Shown here: piece after piece, positions 22,198 to 33,977 of the stretch
How the letters are laid out: each line of letters begins with the position of its first letter
Position numbering within the stretch: the stretch's first letter is position 1
Assembly: GCA_946807835.1 (NCBI GenBank)
Contig: OX327690.1
Location: forward strand, 12,186,501-12,250,500
Reading direction: 5' to 3'
DNA length: 64,000 nucleotides
Source: Ailanthus altissimus
Lineage: Eukaryota; Streptophyta; Magnoliopsida; Sapindales; Simaroubaceae
The notes under the pieces: generated by a model
What the model was told of the DNA's origin: nothing
What the model saw: only the letters and a program-made list of their open reading frames with translations
The model's database searches: none
Made by a program: the position numbers and the translations under genes

Positions 22198-24280
22198 TCG
22201 AGGTATACATTCTGAAATGCCATCTTTACATCTATCTGCCAAACCTAAAAGTCATAATATGCTACAAGAGCCAATAACATTCTAATTTACTATTAGCATC
22301 AAAACTGGTTCAAATTTTTTCTCTTAGTTGATCCTAAATCACTGAGGATAACCTTTCTATAACCAATATAAGGCCTAGAAGGTTTCTACCTTCATTTCGG
22401 CTCTCACTACCTCTTTGTAAACCCTTTACAACTAATGAGAATAATTCTCATAGGTAGCTTTACCCAAGTTCTAGACTTAATTCTGATGTATATAGTCAAT
22501 ATTTATTTTTATGGCTTCTTACTACTTCCCTAATTGATGTTTAACATCGTCTCCCTATAGGTCAAAGGATTATTTTCTTCTACCAAGAAAACTCCAAGTT
22601 CACCTTAATTGATCATGAGTTCTCATCCTTGGTTCATTGATTTCTAGATTGACTTCACCAAGCTGAATCTTTCTATGATTCCTACGATCCATGAGAAACT
22701 CTTCCTCTTGAATAGTGGTCTACCGAGATACGAATACACTTCGCTTCTCTAAATCATAGAACTAGTATCCAATTGTATTCATAAGATACATAATGAACCT
22801 ATACTGGTGCCTCTTGGGGCTATTTATCTTGCTGAGTAACTCTTACAAAACAAGATACCCTGCTGCGTAACTCTTACATAAGCAGGACAACCTCAAGTCT
22901 TAACATATTTAAGAAATAGTTTCCTTCTTATTTGTATCTCATACGAAATAGAATGAACAGTTTTTGATGGAACTCTACTTAATAAGCAGCTGATTTTTGG
23001 AGCAGAAACTCACAGATATCGAGCAGGAACACTCATTATCAATCAGACCATATCTAATAAAGTTTGATTACTCCTTACCCAAACATCATTATGTTATGGA
23101 TTACCTGGAGGACTGTAATGAGTAAGAATTTCATTCTCCTTAAATAAACCGAAAGCTTGCTATTAATATACTCAATACCTCGATCTAATCGAAAGGATGT
23201 GACATACATACTTGTATGTTTGGTCATCTCTGTGAATACATTATTCACAAACTGGTTAAGTTTTTATGGTTAGATTACAAATCCAACCATCCTTAACCAG
23301 ACGGATAAGTGTCTCACGCCTATATGACCTGAACTTATATACCACAGCTCTGTATAATTTAAGGATTTTGATCTACAGACATTTTTAATTGTATATAATT
23401 TCTATTTATTAACTGACATTTAACTAATAAAACATCATACTTATTATGCAATACAATTGTTATATTGCATACAAGAAGTAAGTCAAGTTACCTAACAAAT
23501 TAGACCTACAAAAAATCACTATTTCTTAATCTTAACATTACTTCTTCAAGCTGTTACATGCTAGTCTCTCTCAATCCCAGAAATATGTTGTAGATATAAG
23601 AGGGACATGTGGTATCTCATACCCAGCTTAAACTGGCATCACATGCCCTAGAAATATGTATGTTTGTCAAGCATAAACCTGTGAGAGTCTTTCTGACTTT
23701 TATAAGGTTTCTAGGGTAGAGGGATTTCCAAAACCAACCTTACTGAAGTGGAAGCACTTTCTATCTACACGTTCTCTTATTGATCTTTAGATAAATGTTG
23801 CCTTTGAGGATTTATATTGGGTATCTGCCTTATCTTCTTCTCCGTTATACATCTGGTCTCACCAGATATACTTGGAGTAAACAATGAAGCACCATAAACA
23901 GAGAAGGCCACACTCTCTCTATTCAATCCTCTTAGAGAGGGGTTATCAAAAATACCTTACGGCAAACTCTAATCAACAATAAATCCAAAATTTCTGAATC
24001 CAAAACATTTCTGAGATTGATCCACCGGTCAGAGTAATTCCTAGTACACTAGAGTTGAATTGCATCAACTATGCATATTAAGTGGTTCGTAGTGGCCATT
24101 AGACTTAACTGGACAAAATAAAGGGAGATGTAAGTGGAATATTCATTAAATCACTAATGGAATGTTTTAAATCATGGGTATACTAATTATACATTTTTTA
24201 TTTAAAGCCCCCTCCCACTGTTTACATAATCCCAGTAATCTCTCAAATAGGAAGACAATAGTTTAAACTCTTTTAAACTA
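22198..24280 (-). pseudogene. Copia element 2: RT N-terminus, integrase, protease, gag
   Basis: Directly after the solo LTR the minus strand reads WQIDVKMAFQNVYLE, the copia RT block VWQMDVKTAFLNGxLEE. Integrase follows at about 22480-23400, parallel to 7130-8000 of copia element 1. Protease and GAG-pre-integrase remnants lie at about 23500-23800 and gag at about 23800-24200. All are heavily mutated. Order and orientation are as expected for a minus-strand copia element. Confidence 0.7.
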
Positions 24281-25342
24281 TACAGCAAGAAGTATATCCC
24301 ATTAAAATTTACTCAGGCCTCACATTGTAAAAATATTGGCTTTTGTAAACCCAATATGTAGATAATATTTGTCAATTGCATCTCATGCAACTCTTACCAC
24401 TTGATCCTGAATACACCTTATCCTCACGCTGTAGCAATATTGGGTAAGTATATTCCAGATTAACTTGTCAATGATCAAATATATGCTACTGATACTATCC
24501 CCATGCTATAGCAATATTGGGCAATACTTTCGCCTATATTTGCCTCATCTCATATTTAACTGGCATAGTCCAAGCCCAACCGACCAAGTCCTTCACGCTG
24601 TAGCAATATTGGAAAAAGGTTGATGTGACTCGTCTAACACCATATTGACAAGACAGATCATAATAAAACATTATCTCATAATGTAATATTCTTCAATCTG
24701 ATTAAGAGAGATTTTTATGTCTACTTGGTCTCTATTCTCCTAAGGAGGGTGATTCTTAATTAATTATTTTTTTTATACAAGCACAACTAACCCCCAACAT
24801 TAGGGCTCTCATTGTGGTTATCAACATAGAAAATTTAATCTTGGTTTATAATGCAGACTGATAACTCTTTATCACTGCATCTCACAAACCCCAATTTATA
24901 ATGTAGACTGATAACTTTTATCACTACATCTTCTAAATCCACACATGCAAAATTAATTTTGAAACACTGTTAAAAAATATTGTACTTGTGAATAGTAAAA
25001 ATTACTATATATGTGCTACTGTTCAAGTGAACAGTACCTGTCGCCGCACCGAGTGTCACCGTTGTAGTGCTAGGAGGTCGAACCTCCAGTGTCGCCGCAC
25101 CAGCTCACCTCGCTGCAGCGCTGGAAGGTCGAACCTCCAACACTACGGCGCTCCTGCTTCACAGTGGGGAGCGAATTCTAGAAACTCAGCACCTCAGTGC
25201 AGCCTTGCTAACACCTCAGCACTGAGAGGTCGAACCCCCAATGCTGCGGCGCCAGCCTACTAACGCTGTAGAGCCCAATGCTTCCCCTTTAGCATACCCG
25301 TTTCAACACTAGGCCTTTTGCATCTATTCACTCGAACAACAT
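24281..25342 (-). other. Copia element 2: leader with repeated motifs
   Basis: This is the non-coding leader between gag and the 5' LTR. Four copies of the CTCACGCTGTAGCAATATTGG motif lie at 24318-24339, 24422-24442, 24499-24520 and 24590-24612, matching the four in copia element 1. A GC-rich block at 25030-25270 has three copies of GGTCGAACCTCCA-like sequence (about 25077, 25128 and 25227). The primer site just before 25343 is too mutated to recognise. The frame at 24988-25263 is an accident of the GC-rich repeats. Confidence 0.6.
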
Positions 25343-27190
25343 TGTTGTCGGGGATCTAATACATATGGGTGTATGTATGTACTATTGTGCCTATTGCCTA
25401 AATAAGTATCAAATACGAATTTATACGCGGCGGAAGCGTAAAATATACAATAAACATAATAGTTAAATATATTAATCACATTAATATATTTAACTATTAT
25501 GTTTATTGTATTATATTTAATATATTAGTAAGGTTGAGAACTCACCTCAATTTGTAATGTTATATATGTATTTTTTTTCAGAGTCTACATGGAGACCAAC
25601 TCGTAGCAGTTCTAGTCACCAACACAATAGACTTGGTAAGCTAGAACAGCAGCCCTATACGCAGTAATGAGTTTAACTCTTAAACTCCAAAATGGTCGGG
25701 TGTGTTTTCATTTTTTCTCCAAAAGGATAAAAAATGGAGAATTTGAAGCAATCCACCATTGCTTCAATTGGAACCATAGGAAAAAAATGAAATAATTTCA
25801 TTTTTCCCTCTCTTCTTTTCTTCTTCTTCTTCTCTTTTTTCTTTCTTTCCTTCTCCATTTCTTCTCTCTCTCAGTACAAATTGCACCAATTTCCCATAAC
25901 ACACCAATTGCACACACTTCTCACTATTATATATATATATATATCTAATATATAATATAACAATAATATAATATATGATAAAATAATAAATAGTAATATA
26001 AAATTAATAATCGGTGTCAACTATTTAGCACCCAAAATATAATATTATTATATATAATATAGTAATATAACATAATAATATATAATATAATAAAATAATG
26101 AAATATTTTAATTATTTAACAATTAAATAATCAAAGTGTGAAATAACCATTTTGCCCTTCATAAATAGTTACCAAGTATACCCCCTAGTGGGTCCCATAA
26201 AATCCCACTTGGGTAAACTCAATCGAGGGTCTACAATGCTCCACGTATCCTTATACAATTAGTAAATAACAATTATTAACTAATTATTATATTTAATATT
26301 TAAATACAGACACACACGTATTCTCGTGGTAGTGCTGAATATTACTGGATTAAACAATTTAATCCAGCACGCTGCCTCAATGCACAACGAGTACACTCCA
26401 TATCGCGGGACTCCCTAGGTCCATGCCTAATTCGTCAAATAAAATTATTCCATGAGTCCGTGAGCAATGCCATACGCACACGTCACGGATATTACAAATT
26501 AGAGCGTTGAATCATACAAGCTGAGGTTACAACGCATACGTATAGTCCTTCTGTCATGATATCCTAGATGTGTGGGAATATAGATTATCACCATTAAATC
26601 CCCTAGTGCTCGTCCATGTCTTTTCTCCAGACTTGTATCTCACAAAATAATATGTGCAAACTCCTTTGCTATATTGTTCTACCCTGGCGGAACTCTTTCC
26701 CAAGATTGATACTTATGGCCATAAGACTTTTCGAGATACAGTCTCGAAGTATCTAGATATCGAACTCTATATACGAGCTGACGGATCCCATATCTATATA
26801 CACCAGACTCTATAAGCATTGGACTATACCCAACGACACCCAGCGGTCTCAACATGAAAGGTCTGTGACATGCGTGGAACCAAAGCATGGTGGATCACTT
26901 ACAAGCCTACCGTGGCACTCAGGTCAAAGGACCACGTATACTACTCAACTCGAGAGGACCCTCCGTTGACAGCTTATAGAGGATGTCTTTTGGAGGCCCT
27001 CGTGAGTCTGTCCTATATCCAGTCTTAACTGGATACCCATATGTCAATACAAGCTCCAAGCTCACAGTTGGCTCGAAACGACTATCTATACCCTATAGGT
27101 ATGACATATGCTGATCTATGTATAAAGGTATCCACTGACAGACCCGCATCGGCAGAAATAAATCAGGGATAATTATTCGAGAATATACTT
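25343..27190 (-). mobile_element. 5' LTR of copia element 2, truncated at right end
   Basis: The LTR starts TGTTGTCGGGGATC and aligns with 16744 onward. It breaks off at about 27190, after GAGAATATACTTG, where its partner continues for about 340 more bases. Beyond the break lies G1 protease sequence. About 0.9 kb of G1 (the equivalent of 32720-33645 in G2) is missing too, so one deletion removed the LTR tail and part of G1. It contains a 67-bp palindrome that its partner lacks. Confidence 0.85.
25445..25511. repeat. Perfect 32-bp inverted repeat with 3-nt loop
   Basis: Arms 25445-25476 and 25480-25511 are exact reverse complements around CAC. The sister LTR near 16846-16905 has only the left arm (with one change) followed directly by the downstream sequence. 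The right arm is therefore an added inverted copy. Confidence 0.95.
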
Positions 27191-29366
27191 GTAATTGAGA
27201 CTTGGCAAGATTAAACCTACATCTGTAGTCTTACAATTAGCTACCCGATCAATCAAGAAACCACGGGGAATAGTAGAAGATGTTTTATTGTAAATTGAGA
27301 AATTTTACTACCCTGTTGATTTTCTTGTTTTGGATACTCATTCTGTGGTTAACATGGAGTCTAAAATCTCACTTATTTTGGGGAGACCTTTTCTTGCCAA
27401 TGCTAACACTCTTATTAATTGTAGAAATGGTCTAATGAAATTATCTTTTGAAAATATGACTCTTTAAGTGAAAAGCTTCTATATTGGAAAGCAACCACGA
27501 GAAGAAGACGAATGCTATCATTCATATATGATAGATACACTTGTAGTGGAGGAAGCTTATAAAAATCATGGCTCTGATTCTTTAGAAAACCTCTTTGATT
27601 TTGATTTTGAAGAATTATATTATCCTAATGAAACAACTGATGTGTTTAGTATTTTTGACTCATAAGATAAAGGGAATTGATTTTGACAGCCACGCTTTGA
27701 AGAGTTACCATAAGAGTGGGAGAGACCGAAACCATCAAATATCAAGACACCACAAGTTAAGCTTTCTCCACTGCCCAAAGGTTTGACACACGCATTCTCG
27801 GGACTAGGGGATACCTTTCCTATCATCATTTCTTCTGAACTTAGTGCTGAACAAAAGGAAAAATTGATAAAATTGTTAAAAGAACATAAGTTTGCACTAG
27901 GTTGGACCATAGTTGATATTAAAGGTATTTCTCTATTGATATGCTACCATATAATTCATTTAGAGGAAGGTGCCCAACTCCGTAGGGACACACAAAGAAG
28001 GCTTAACCCAACAATGAAAAAAGTAGTGAAGAAAGAGGTCTTGAAACTATTAGATGCAGGTATAATCTACCCAATTTTTGATAGTCAATGAGTAAGTCCA
28101 ACTCAAGTAGTTCCAAAGAAATCTACGGTTACTATTGTGAAAAATGAGAATGGGATACATGTTCCAACTAGGGTAGTAAGTGGTTGACGAATATGCATTG
28201 ATTATAGAAAATTAAACACAGCCACTAGGAAAGACTATTTTTCGTTGCTTTTTATCGATCAAATTTTAGAACATGTAGCTGGACATCCATTTTATTGCTT
28301 TCTTGATGGGTATTCAGGATATTACCAGATTACGATAGCTATAAAAGATCAAGAAAAAACTACTTTTTTCATGCCCTTTTGGTACTTATGCTTTTCGTAG
28401 AATGCCATTTGGATTATGTAATGCACCAATTACTTTTCAACATTGTATGCTGAGTATTTTCTCTGATATGGTTAAAAAATGCATGGAAGTTTTTATGGAT
28501 GATTTGACTATTTTTGGTAATTCTTTTGATTTATGTCTACTTAACTTGAAAGCTGCTTTGAGTAGGTGTGAAGAAAAAGGACTTGTGCTAAATTGGGAGA
28601 AATGCCATTTCATGGTATCTTCAGGAATTGTTTTGGGGCATATTATATCTGAAAGAGGGATAGAGGTTGACACGGCCAAAATTGAATTAATCTTTAAATT
28701 ACCCACACCCAAAATGGTAAAAGATGTTTAATCTTTTCTTGGACACGCTGGCTTTTATAGGAGGTATATACAAAACTTTTCTGCCATATCTAGGCCATTT
28801 GTAACTTTTTGCTAAAAGATGCAGAATTTACATGGACACAAGAGTGTGATGAGGCATTTCGAACACTCATTTCCAAACTCACTACCGCTTTTATCATGCA
28901 ATCACCAGATTAGAACCTCTCATTTGAAATTATGTGTGATGCTAGTAATTATGCTATAAGAGCAGTTCTTAGTCAACGAAGGGAGGGAAAACCCTTTGTT
29001 GTTTATTATGCTAGTTAGACTTTGAATGATGCTCAGATGAATTACACTACTACTGAAAAAGAACTACTAGCTGTTGTTTTTACCTTAGAAAATTTTTGTT
29101 CTTATTTTATTGGTTCACCTATTATTGTTTTTACTGACGATGCGACCCTTAAGTACCTTCTTTCTAAAAAAGATGTTAAAGCTCGTTTAATTAGGTGGAT
29201 TCTTGTTTTGCAAAAATTTGATCTAGCCATCAAAGATAAGAAGGGCATTGAAAATGTTGTTGCTGATAATTTATCCCTCTTGAGTTCACTAACTCTACTA
29301 ATTTGCCACTCATTCGATATGATTTCCCTGATGAACACCTTTTGACTATAAAGCCAAATACCTTGA
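27191..29366 (+). pseudogene. G1 protease remainder, reverse transcriptase, RNase H
   Basis: G1 resumes after copia element 2 with the C-terminal part of protease and the linker. RT then follows: CIDYRKLNTATRKDYFS-like at about 28195, FMDDLTIFGNSFDLC at about 28494 (the catalytic aspartates), and HIISERGIEVDTAKIELIFK. RNase H follows from about 28925 with EIMCDASNYAIRAVLSQR, then [18 protein letters not shown] and [15 protein letters not shown]. The protease active-site block (DLGASVN in G2) was lost in the deletion at 27191. Several stops and a frameshift near 28370 break pol. It ends at 29366, where G2 is inserted. Confidence 0.85.
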
Positions 29367-30908
29367 TGATGAACACATGAAAATGCATATTTGTTAAGAG
29401 ATTCAGTTACCATTTAATGTCACTAATTTTAGCATTTTCTGTATTTTTAGCTTGAAATAAAGTGTTCTCCTTAAATTATGATTAATGAAGGGTTAGGTAA
29501 AATGGACATAACTCTCAATGTAGAAATTGAAATGAAGAAATTTTTGAACCTGATGCAACATGACTCAATCTTACACAAATTTGAAGAATAGGGTAAAAGC
29601 CAAATCCAATATGTTATGGGCCACAAAGTGAGATACAATAGAATTGGCCTACAACTTCTGCCCAATTTGACCCAACTCACGTATTTGGACCGTATCTCAT
29701 AAAATACGTACTCAATTGGTATAATTCTTAAAGCTGTAAAATACAGACTTAATTATCAATAACTCGTATATTGATGGTAAAGTCCAAATCAGCCATTATC
29801 ATGGACAAATTGCATTGCAAGTGGGTAAAAGGGTTGTTGGCCGAAATCTGATGTATCTTTGGAAGTTTGCTCATATATCATTGGATACTCATCCAATTTG
29901 CGCAAACTCAGTGCCTATGGAAAGAAGAGACAAAATTCTACAACTTTTATGTCAGTCATAGAGGCTACATCAGTCATTTATATTATCAAAAACATACTGC
30001 AAGTGGATGAATGAGTTATTGGCCTAAAATTATTAAAGATTGATGTCATTCATGACATATTGCCATTCATTGCCTATATAAGGAGACTCTTAGGATATTT
30101 TCAACATTGGATAATTCTCTCTTATTTTCTTCTCATTAACATGTATTGTAATTTAGGCTAAAGTTCTTGGCAAGGCTAAGAGATGAACTTTTATGTGTAA
30201 TAAATCTACTTCTATACTTTGATTCGTTGTCAAGAGCTACAAATGTTTGTAAGTTTGGTTTTGATTAAACTCTTATCTATTTTATTTTCTATAATCCAAA
30301 GGTTATAATTCTCATGTCTCATATATGTTCAGTCATGCTTTTCTTATGTGATTCTTATTGAATTATAATTGTTATTGGTTACATTGTTTTATATGTTAAT
30401 CTTTTACTGCAGCATTGTCAAATTGATATATTGTCGATCTTGGATAACATGTAAGGGCAATAAATGTTTGATATTCAAGTTGATCTTTTACTGCAATATT
30501 GTTAAAATAATATATTGTCGATCTTAGATAACTTGTACAAGTGAACATGATGTGTGTTAATGCTTGCAAAGAGTTTAATTACATCAAATACATGTGTTAT
30601 CAAATGTGCTATATTTTACATATCTTTCGATTGATTGTTTGGGATGTAAAACTTTCAATTGCGTTATAAGTATTGAATCAAAGTGTAGAGTAGATTTATA
30701 AAGCATAATTGTGATTCTCAAAGCCTTGTTTAAATCATCATAAGATATTTTCTTCAATTTATAGACAATTCCATCTCATCAACCTATTTTTATCCTTTGC
30801 TACCTCTTTATTATTTTACTTCACCAACCTATTTTACCAAGAGCTTCCTCGTGGGATCGACACCTCAATCTATACTGCGATAGCCGAGTTATATTTTGAT
30901 CGTAAACA
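29367..30908 (+). mobile_element. G2 5' LTR (1542 bp)
   Basis: TGATGAACACATG to CGTAAACA, nearly the same as the 3' LTR (1552 bp). Differences include a 10-bp gap near 29490 and scattered substitutions. A TATATAAGG box lies at 30076-30084. The U5 end reads GCTTCCTCGTGGGATCGAC. Confidence 0.95.
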
Positions 30909-30913
30909 AAATT

Positions 30914-30931
30914 TAGCGCCGTTGCTGGGGA
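30914..30931 (+). other. G2 primer binding site (tRNA-Asp type)
   Basis: TAGCGCCGTTGCTGGGGA lies 5 bp after the LTR and differs at two positions from the tRNA-Asp complementary consensus TGGCGCCGTTGCCGGGGA. Confidence 0.85.
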
Positions 30932-31707
30932 GGCACACTAAGCGAAAGTCGGTTGCGATTATAAATACTAAAGTGGTAACTTTGTACTTTTTTTGTGTAA
31001 AATATTAGTTTTATTTTCTTGTAATTCATCTTATTGTTCATAGTTGGTTCTACCACCTAATTTATTTTATTTTCTTTAGTTAATTTATTATAATTTATAT
31101 TGTTTCAATGGCTGATTTTACCGCTTAACTTCGTTCACTTTCTTTTATTTATTTATTGTACTTTATTTCTTTAGTTAATTTATTGTATTTTCTTTTGTGG
31201 CTAGTTCTACCGCCTAACTTAGTTTATTTATTTATTTTATTGTACTTTATTTATCTATTGTACTTTTTTTTATTGTACTTTATTTTCATTCTCTTTTACT
31301 TATTTATTGTACTTTATTTTTTTTAGTTAATATGTTGTATTTTCTTTTTATTTTAATGGTCGGTTCTACCGCATAACCTTTTATTTATTTACTTATTGTA
31401 CCTTTTTTTATTGCACTTTATTTTATTTATTTCTTTTATTTATTTGTTATACTTTGCATTTTATTTTACTTTATTTATTGCACTTTCTTATCTTTTATTT
31501 ACTTATTGTATTTTCTTTTTATTATTTATTTATTGTACTTTTTTATCGTACTTTACAGTTTATTATCTTTTGTTCAGTTATTGTATTTATATTTCATGGT
31601 TGGTCTTATCACCTAACTCATTTCTATTTCTTGTTGTGTTTTATTCTACTTCTTAATTTTCATTAAGCATTTCCTTCTTTAAAAAAATAAAAAAATTGTT
31701 AGGATGT
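30932..31707 (+). repeat. G2 leader with five GGTTCTACC-type motifs
   Basis: The leader is T-rich low complexity (TTTATTTATTGTACTTTA) with motifs at about 31046 (GGTTCTACCACCTAATTTA), 31114 (TTTTACCGCTTAACTT), 31206 (GTTCTACCGCCTAACTTA), 31364 (GGTTCTACCGCATAACC) and 31602 (GGTCTTATCACCTAACTCA). G1 has three. Spacing is irregular, roughly 70-240 bp. Hydrophobic open frames here are not genes. Confidence 0.8.
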
Positions 31708-32723
31708 ATGCATCGACTTAGAGACAAACGAGAAAGATTTGTGAGAGAACTAGAACTAGAACCACCCCCACAATTTGTAAGTGAAGAGAATTCACCTTCT
31801 AATTCATCTTGTAATTCTAACACAATGAGCCAACATGAAGAAAACCCCGTTAGAACTCTAAAAGATTACTTGCATCCTACTCACATAGCCACACCATCAT
31901 GCATTATATTTCTACCTAACACACCACATTCGGATTTTAAACCTGGAATGATACAACTTCTGCCCACTTTTCATGGTCTAGATAGTGAAAATCTTTATGT
32001 ACATGTTAGAGAATTTGAAGAGGTAATTGCCACCTTCCATAGCCAACTTGAAGCCATAGACACTGTTAGACTTAAATTTTTCCCTTTTTGCTTGAAAGAC
32101 AAAGCAAAGAGTTGGCTATAATCTTTGAGGCCGAGGTCTATATGAACTTGGGCAAAAATGACCCAAGCATTTTTCAATAAATACTTCCCACAACACAAAA
32201 CCAATGGACTGAAAAGACAAATTTCTTCCTTCTCCCAAAAAGACAGTGAAACCTTATATCAAGCATGGGAAAGGTTTAAAGAGTTGCTAAATCTGTGCCC
32301 TCACCATGGGTATGAAAATTGGCGCTTGTTTAGTTATTTCTAAGAGGGACTCACAATTAGAGAGCGCCAATTTGTTGAGATGATGTGTAATGGGGAGTTC
32401 CTTCATAAAGATCTTGAGGAAGCCATAGAATTCCTTAATGACTTAGCCGAAAAAGCCTATACATAGACTGGACCTAGCATTGCTGATAGCACAAATAGGT
32501 CACGACCCAATGGAGTTTTTCATCTTAGGGAAGAGGATGACCTCAAAGCCCAATTAGAGGTCTGAACTAGGGAATTAAAGGCCTTAAAAACCAAAGATAG
32601 AAGGATCACTCACACGGTTGCTAGAGTTGAGTCACACGATGTCTGTTTTGTCTGTGGAAGAGCGGAACACTTAGCTCAGGATTGCCCTACTTATAGTAAG
32701 ATAAGAGGGATATATGAGGAATA
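31708..32723 (+). pseudogene. G2 gag with internal stops
   Basis: Gag starts at ATG 31708 (MHRLRDKRERFVRE), the same position as in G1. It carries LKDYLHPTHIATPS, GMIQLLPTFHGLDSENLYVH and VREFEEVIATFHS, then KDKAKSWL before a TAA at about 32119. The second half runs from 32158 (AFFNKYFPQHKTNGLKRQIS and WERFKELLNLCPHHGYENWR). The zinc knuckle CFVCGRAEHLAQDC is at about 32644-32685. The capsid and nucleocapsid functions would need all these breaks repaired. There is no env or signal peptide. Confidence 0.88.
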
Positions 32724-33977
32724 ATGTAATGCCCTAGGGATGTACAAGAAGTTTTATTCACCCTACTCTGAAACATATAATCCTAGCTGGAGAAACCACC
32801 CAAATTTCAGTTGGAAATCTGACCAACAAGCCAACAGCCAGTGGAAACAAGAACAACAAGCACCCAAGTCTTATGTTGCATCTCAATATAATGCACGACC
32901 AACTAGGAGTTCTTTAGAGGATACATTATAAGCATTTATGGAGGCACAAAGTAAGACTAATCAAAAATTTGAAATAATTCTTACACAGGTGGTAAACGAA
33001 AACAAATAAATCAAGAGTCAAATTACAAAGTTGACCAGTGCCTTAACTGTACAAGAGCGAGGTAAGTTTCCATCTCAACCTCAATCCAATCTGAAAGGAC
33101 AATTCATGGCACAAGCTTCTACTTCTGATGTTCAAAATCTCAAAGAAATCAATGCCATTACTACTCGAAGTGGTAAGATTGTAAGTGAGCTTACTTCTGA
33201 AATTAACACATCTACGAGTAATAAAGACGTCCCTTTGAAAAAGAGGCCACAGTGGAAAAAGAGCCCGAAAATAAGTTTTCAATCCCAGTGCCTTTTCCTC
33301 AAGCTCTTTGACCGGTTGGAAAAAATTCAGAAATTCAAGGTGAGATTTTAGAAGATTTGAAACAAGTTAAAATTAATCTTCCCTTGTTGCATTTGATTAA
33401 GCAGGTTCCAACTTATGCCAAAGTCATCAAGGATTTATGCACTATCAAAAGAAAACACCATGTGAAGAAAACTGCATTTTGGGTAGAACAGGTAAGTGCA
33501 GTGATTGAACAAAAGACACCACCCAAGTATAAAGACCCAGGATGTCCCACAATCTCCTGCCAAATTGGTACACATGAGTTTGGTCAAACATTATTGGACT
33601 TAGGAGCAAGTGTAAATTTAATGCCTTATTCTATTTACTTGTAGTTGGGACTTGGTGAGATTAAACCAACATCTGTAGTCCTACAATTAGCTGACCGATC
33701 AATCAAGAAACCACGGGGAATAGTAGAAGATGTTTTGTTGCAAATTGATAAATTTTACTACCCTGTTGATTTTCTTGTTTTAGATACTCATTCTGTTGTT
33801 AACATGGAGTGAAAAATCTCTCTTATTTTGGGGAGACCTTTTCTAGCCACTGCTAACGCTTTTATTAATTACAGAAATGGTCTAATGAAATTATCTTTTG
33901 GGAATATGACTCTTGAGGTGAACATTTTCAATATTGGCAAACAACTATGAGAAGAAGACGAGTGCTATCATTCATAT
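32724..33977 (+). pseudogene. G2 gag-pol linker and aspartic protease
   Basis: The linker continues with low-conservation frames at 32740-32931 and 33031-33351. The protease is visible at about 33540-33640: PGCPTISCQIGTHEFGQTLL, then LDLGASVNLMPYSIYL. DLGASVN is the Athila form of the retroviral DSGA active site. A TAG at 33642-33644 and further stops near 33809 and 33948 interrupt it. In an intact element it cleaves the gag-pol polyprotein. Confidence 0.8.

Noticed and set aside
25077..25091. Possible tRNA T-arm (GGTCGAACCTCC)
   Set aside because: There are no anticodon arm, acceptor pairing or D-arm around it, and the motif is repeated without tRNA spacing. Not a tRNA gene.
24988..25263. 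91-aa Cys/Arg-rich frame resembling a zinc-binding protein
   Set aside because: It reads through GC-rich leader repeats of copia 2 on the strand opposite to the element. Composition explains it.
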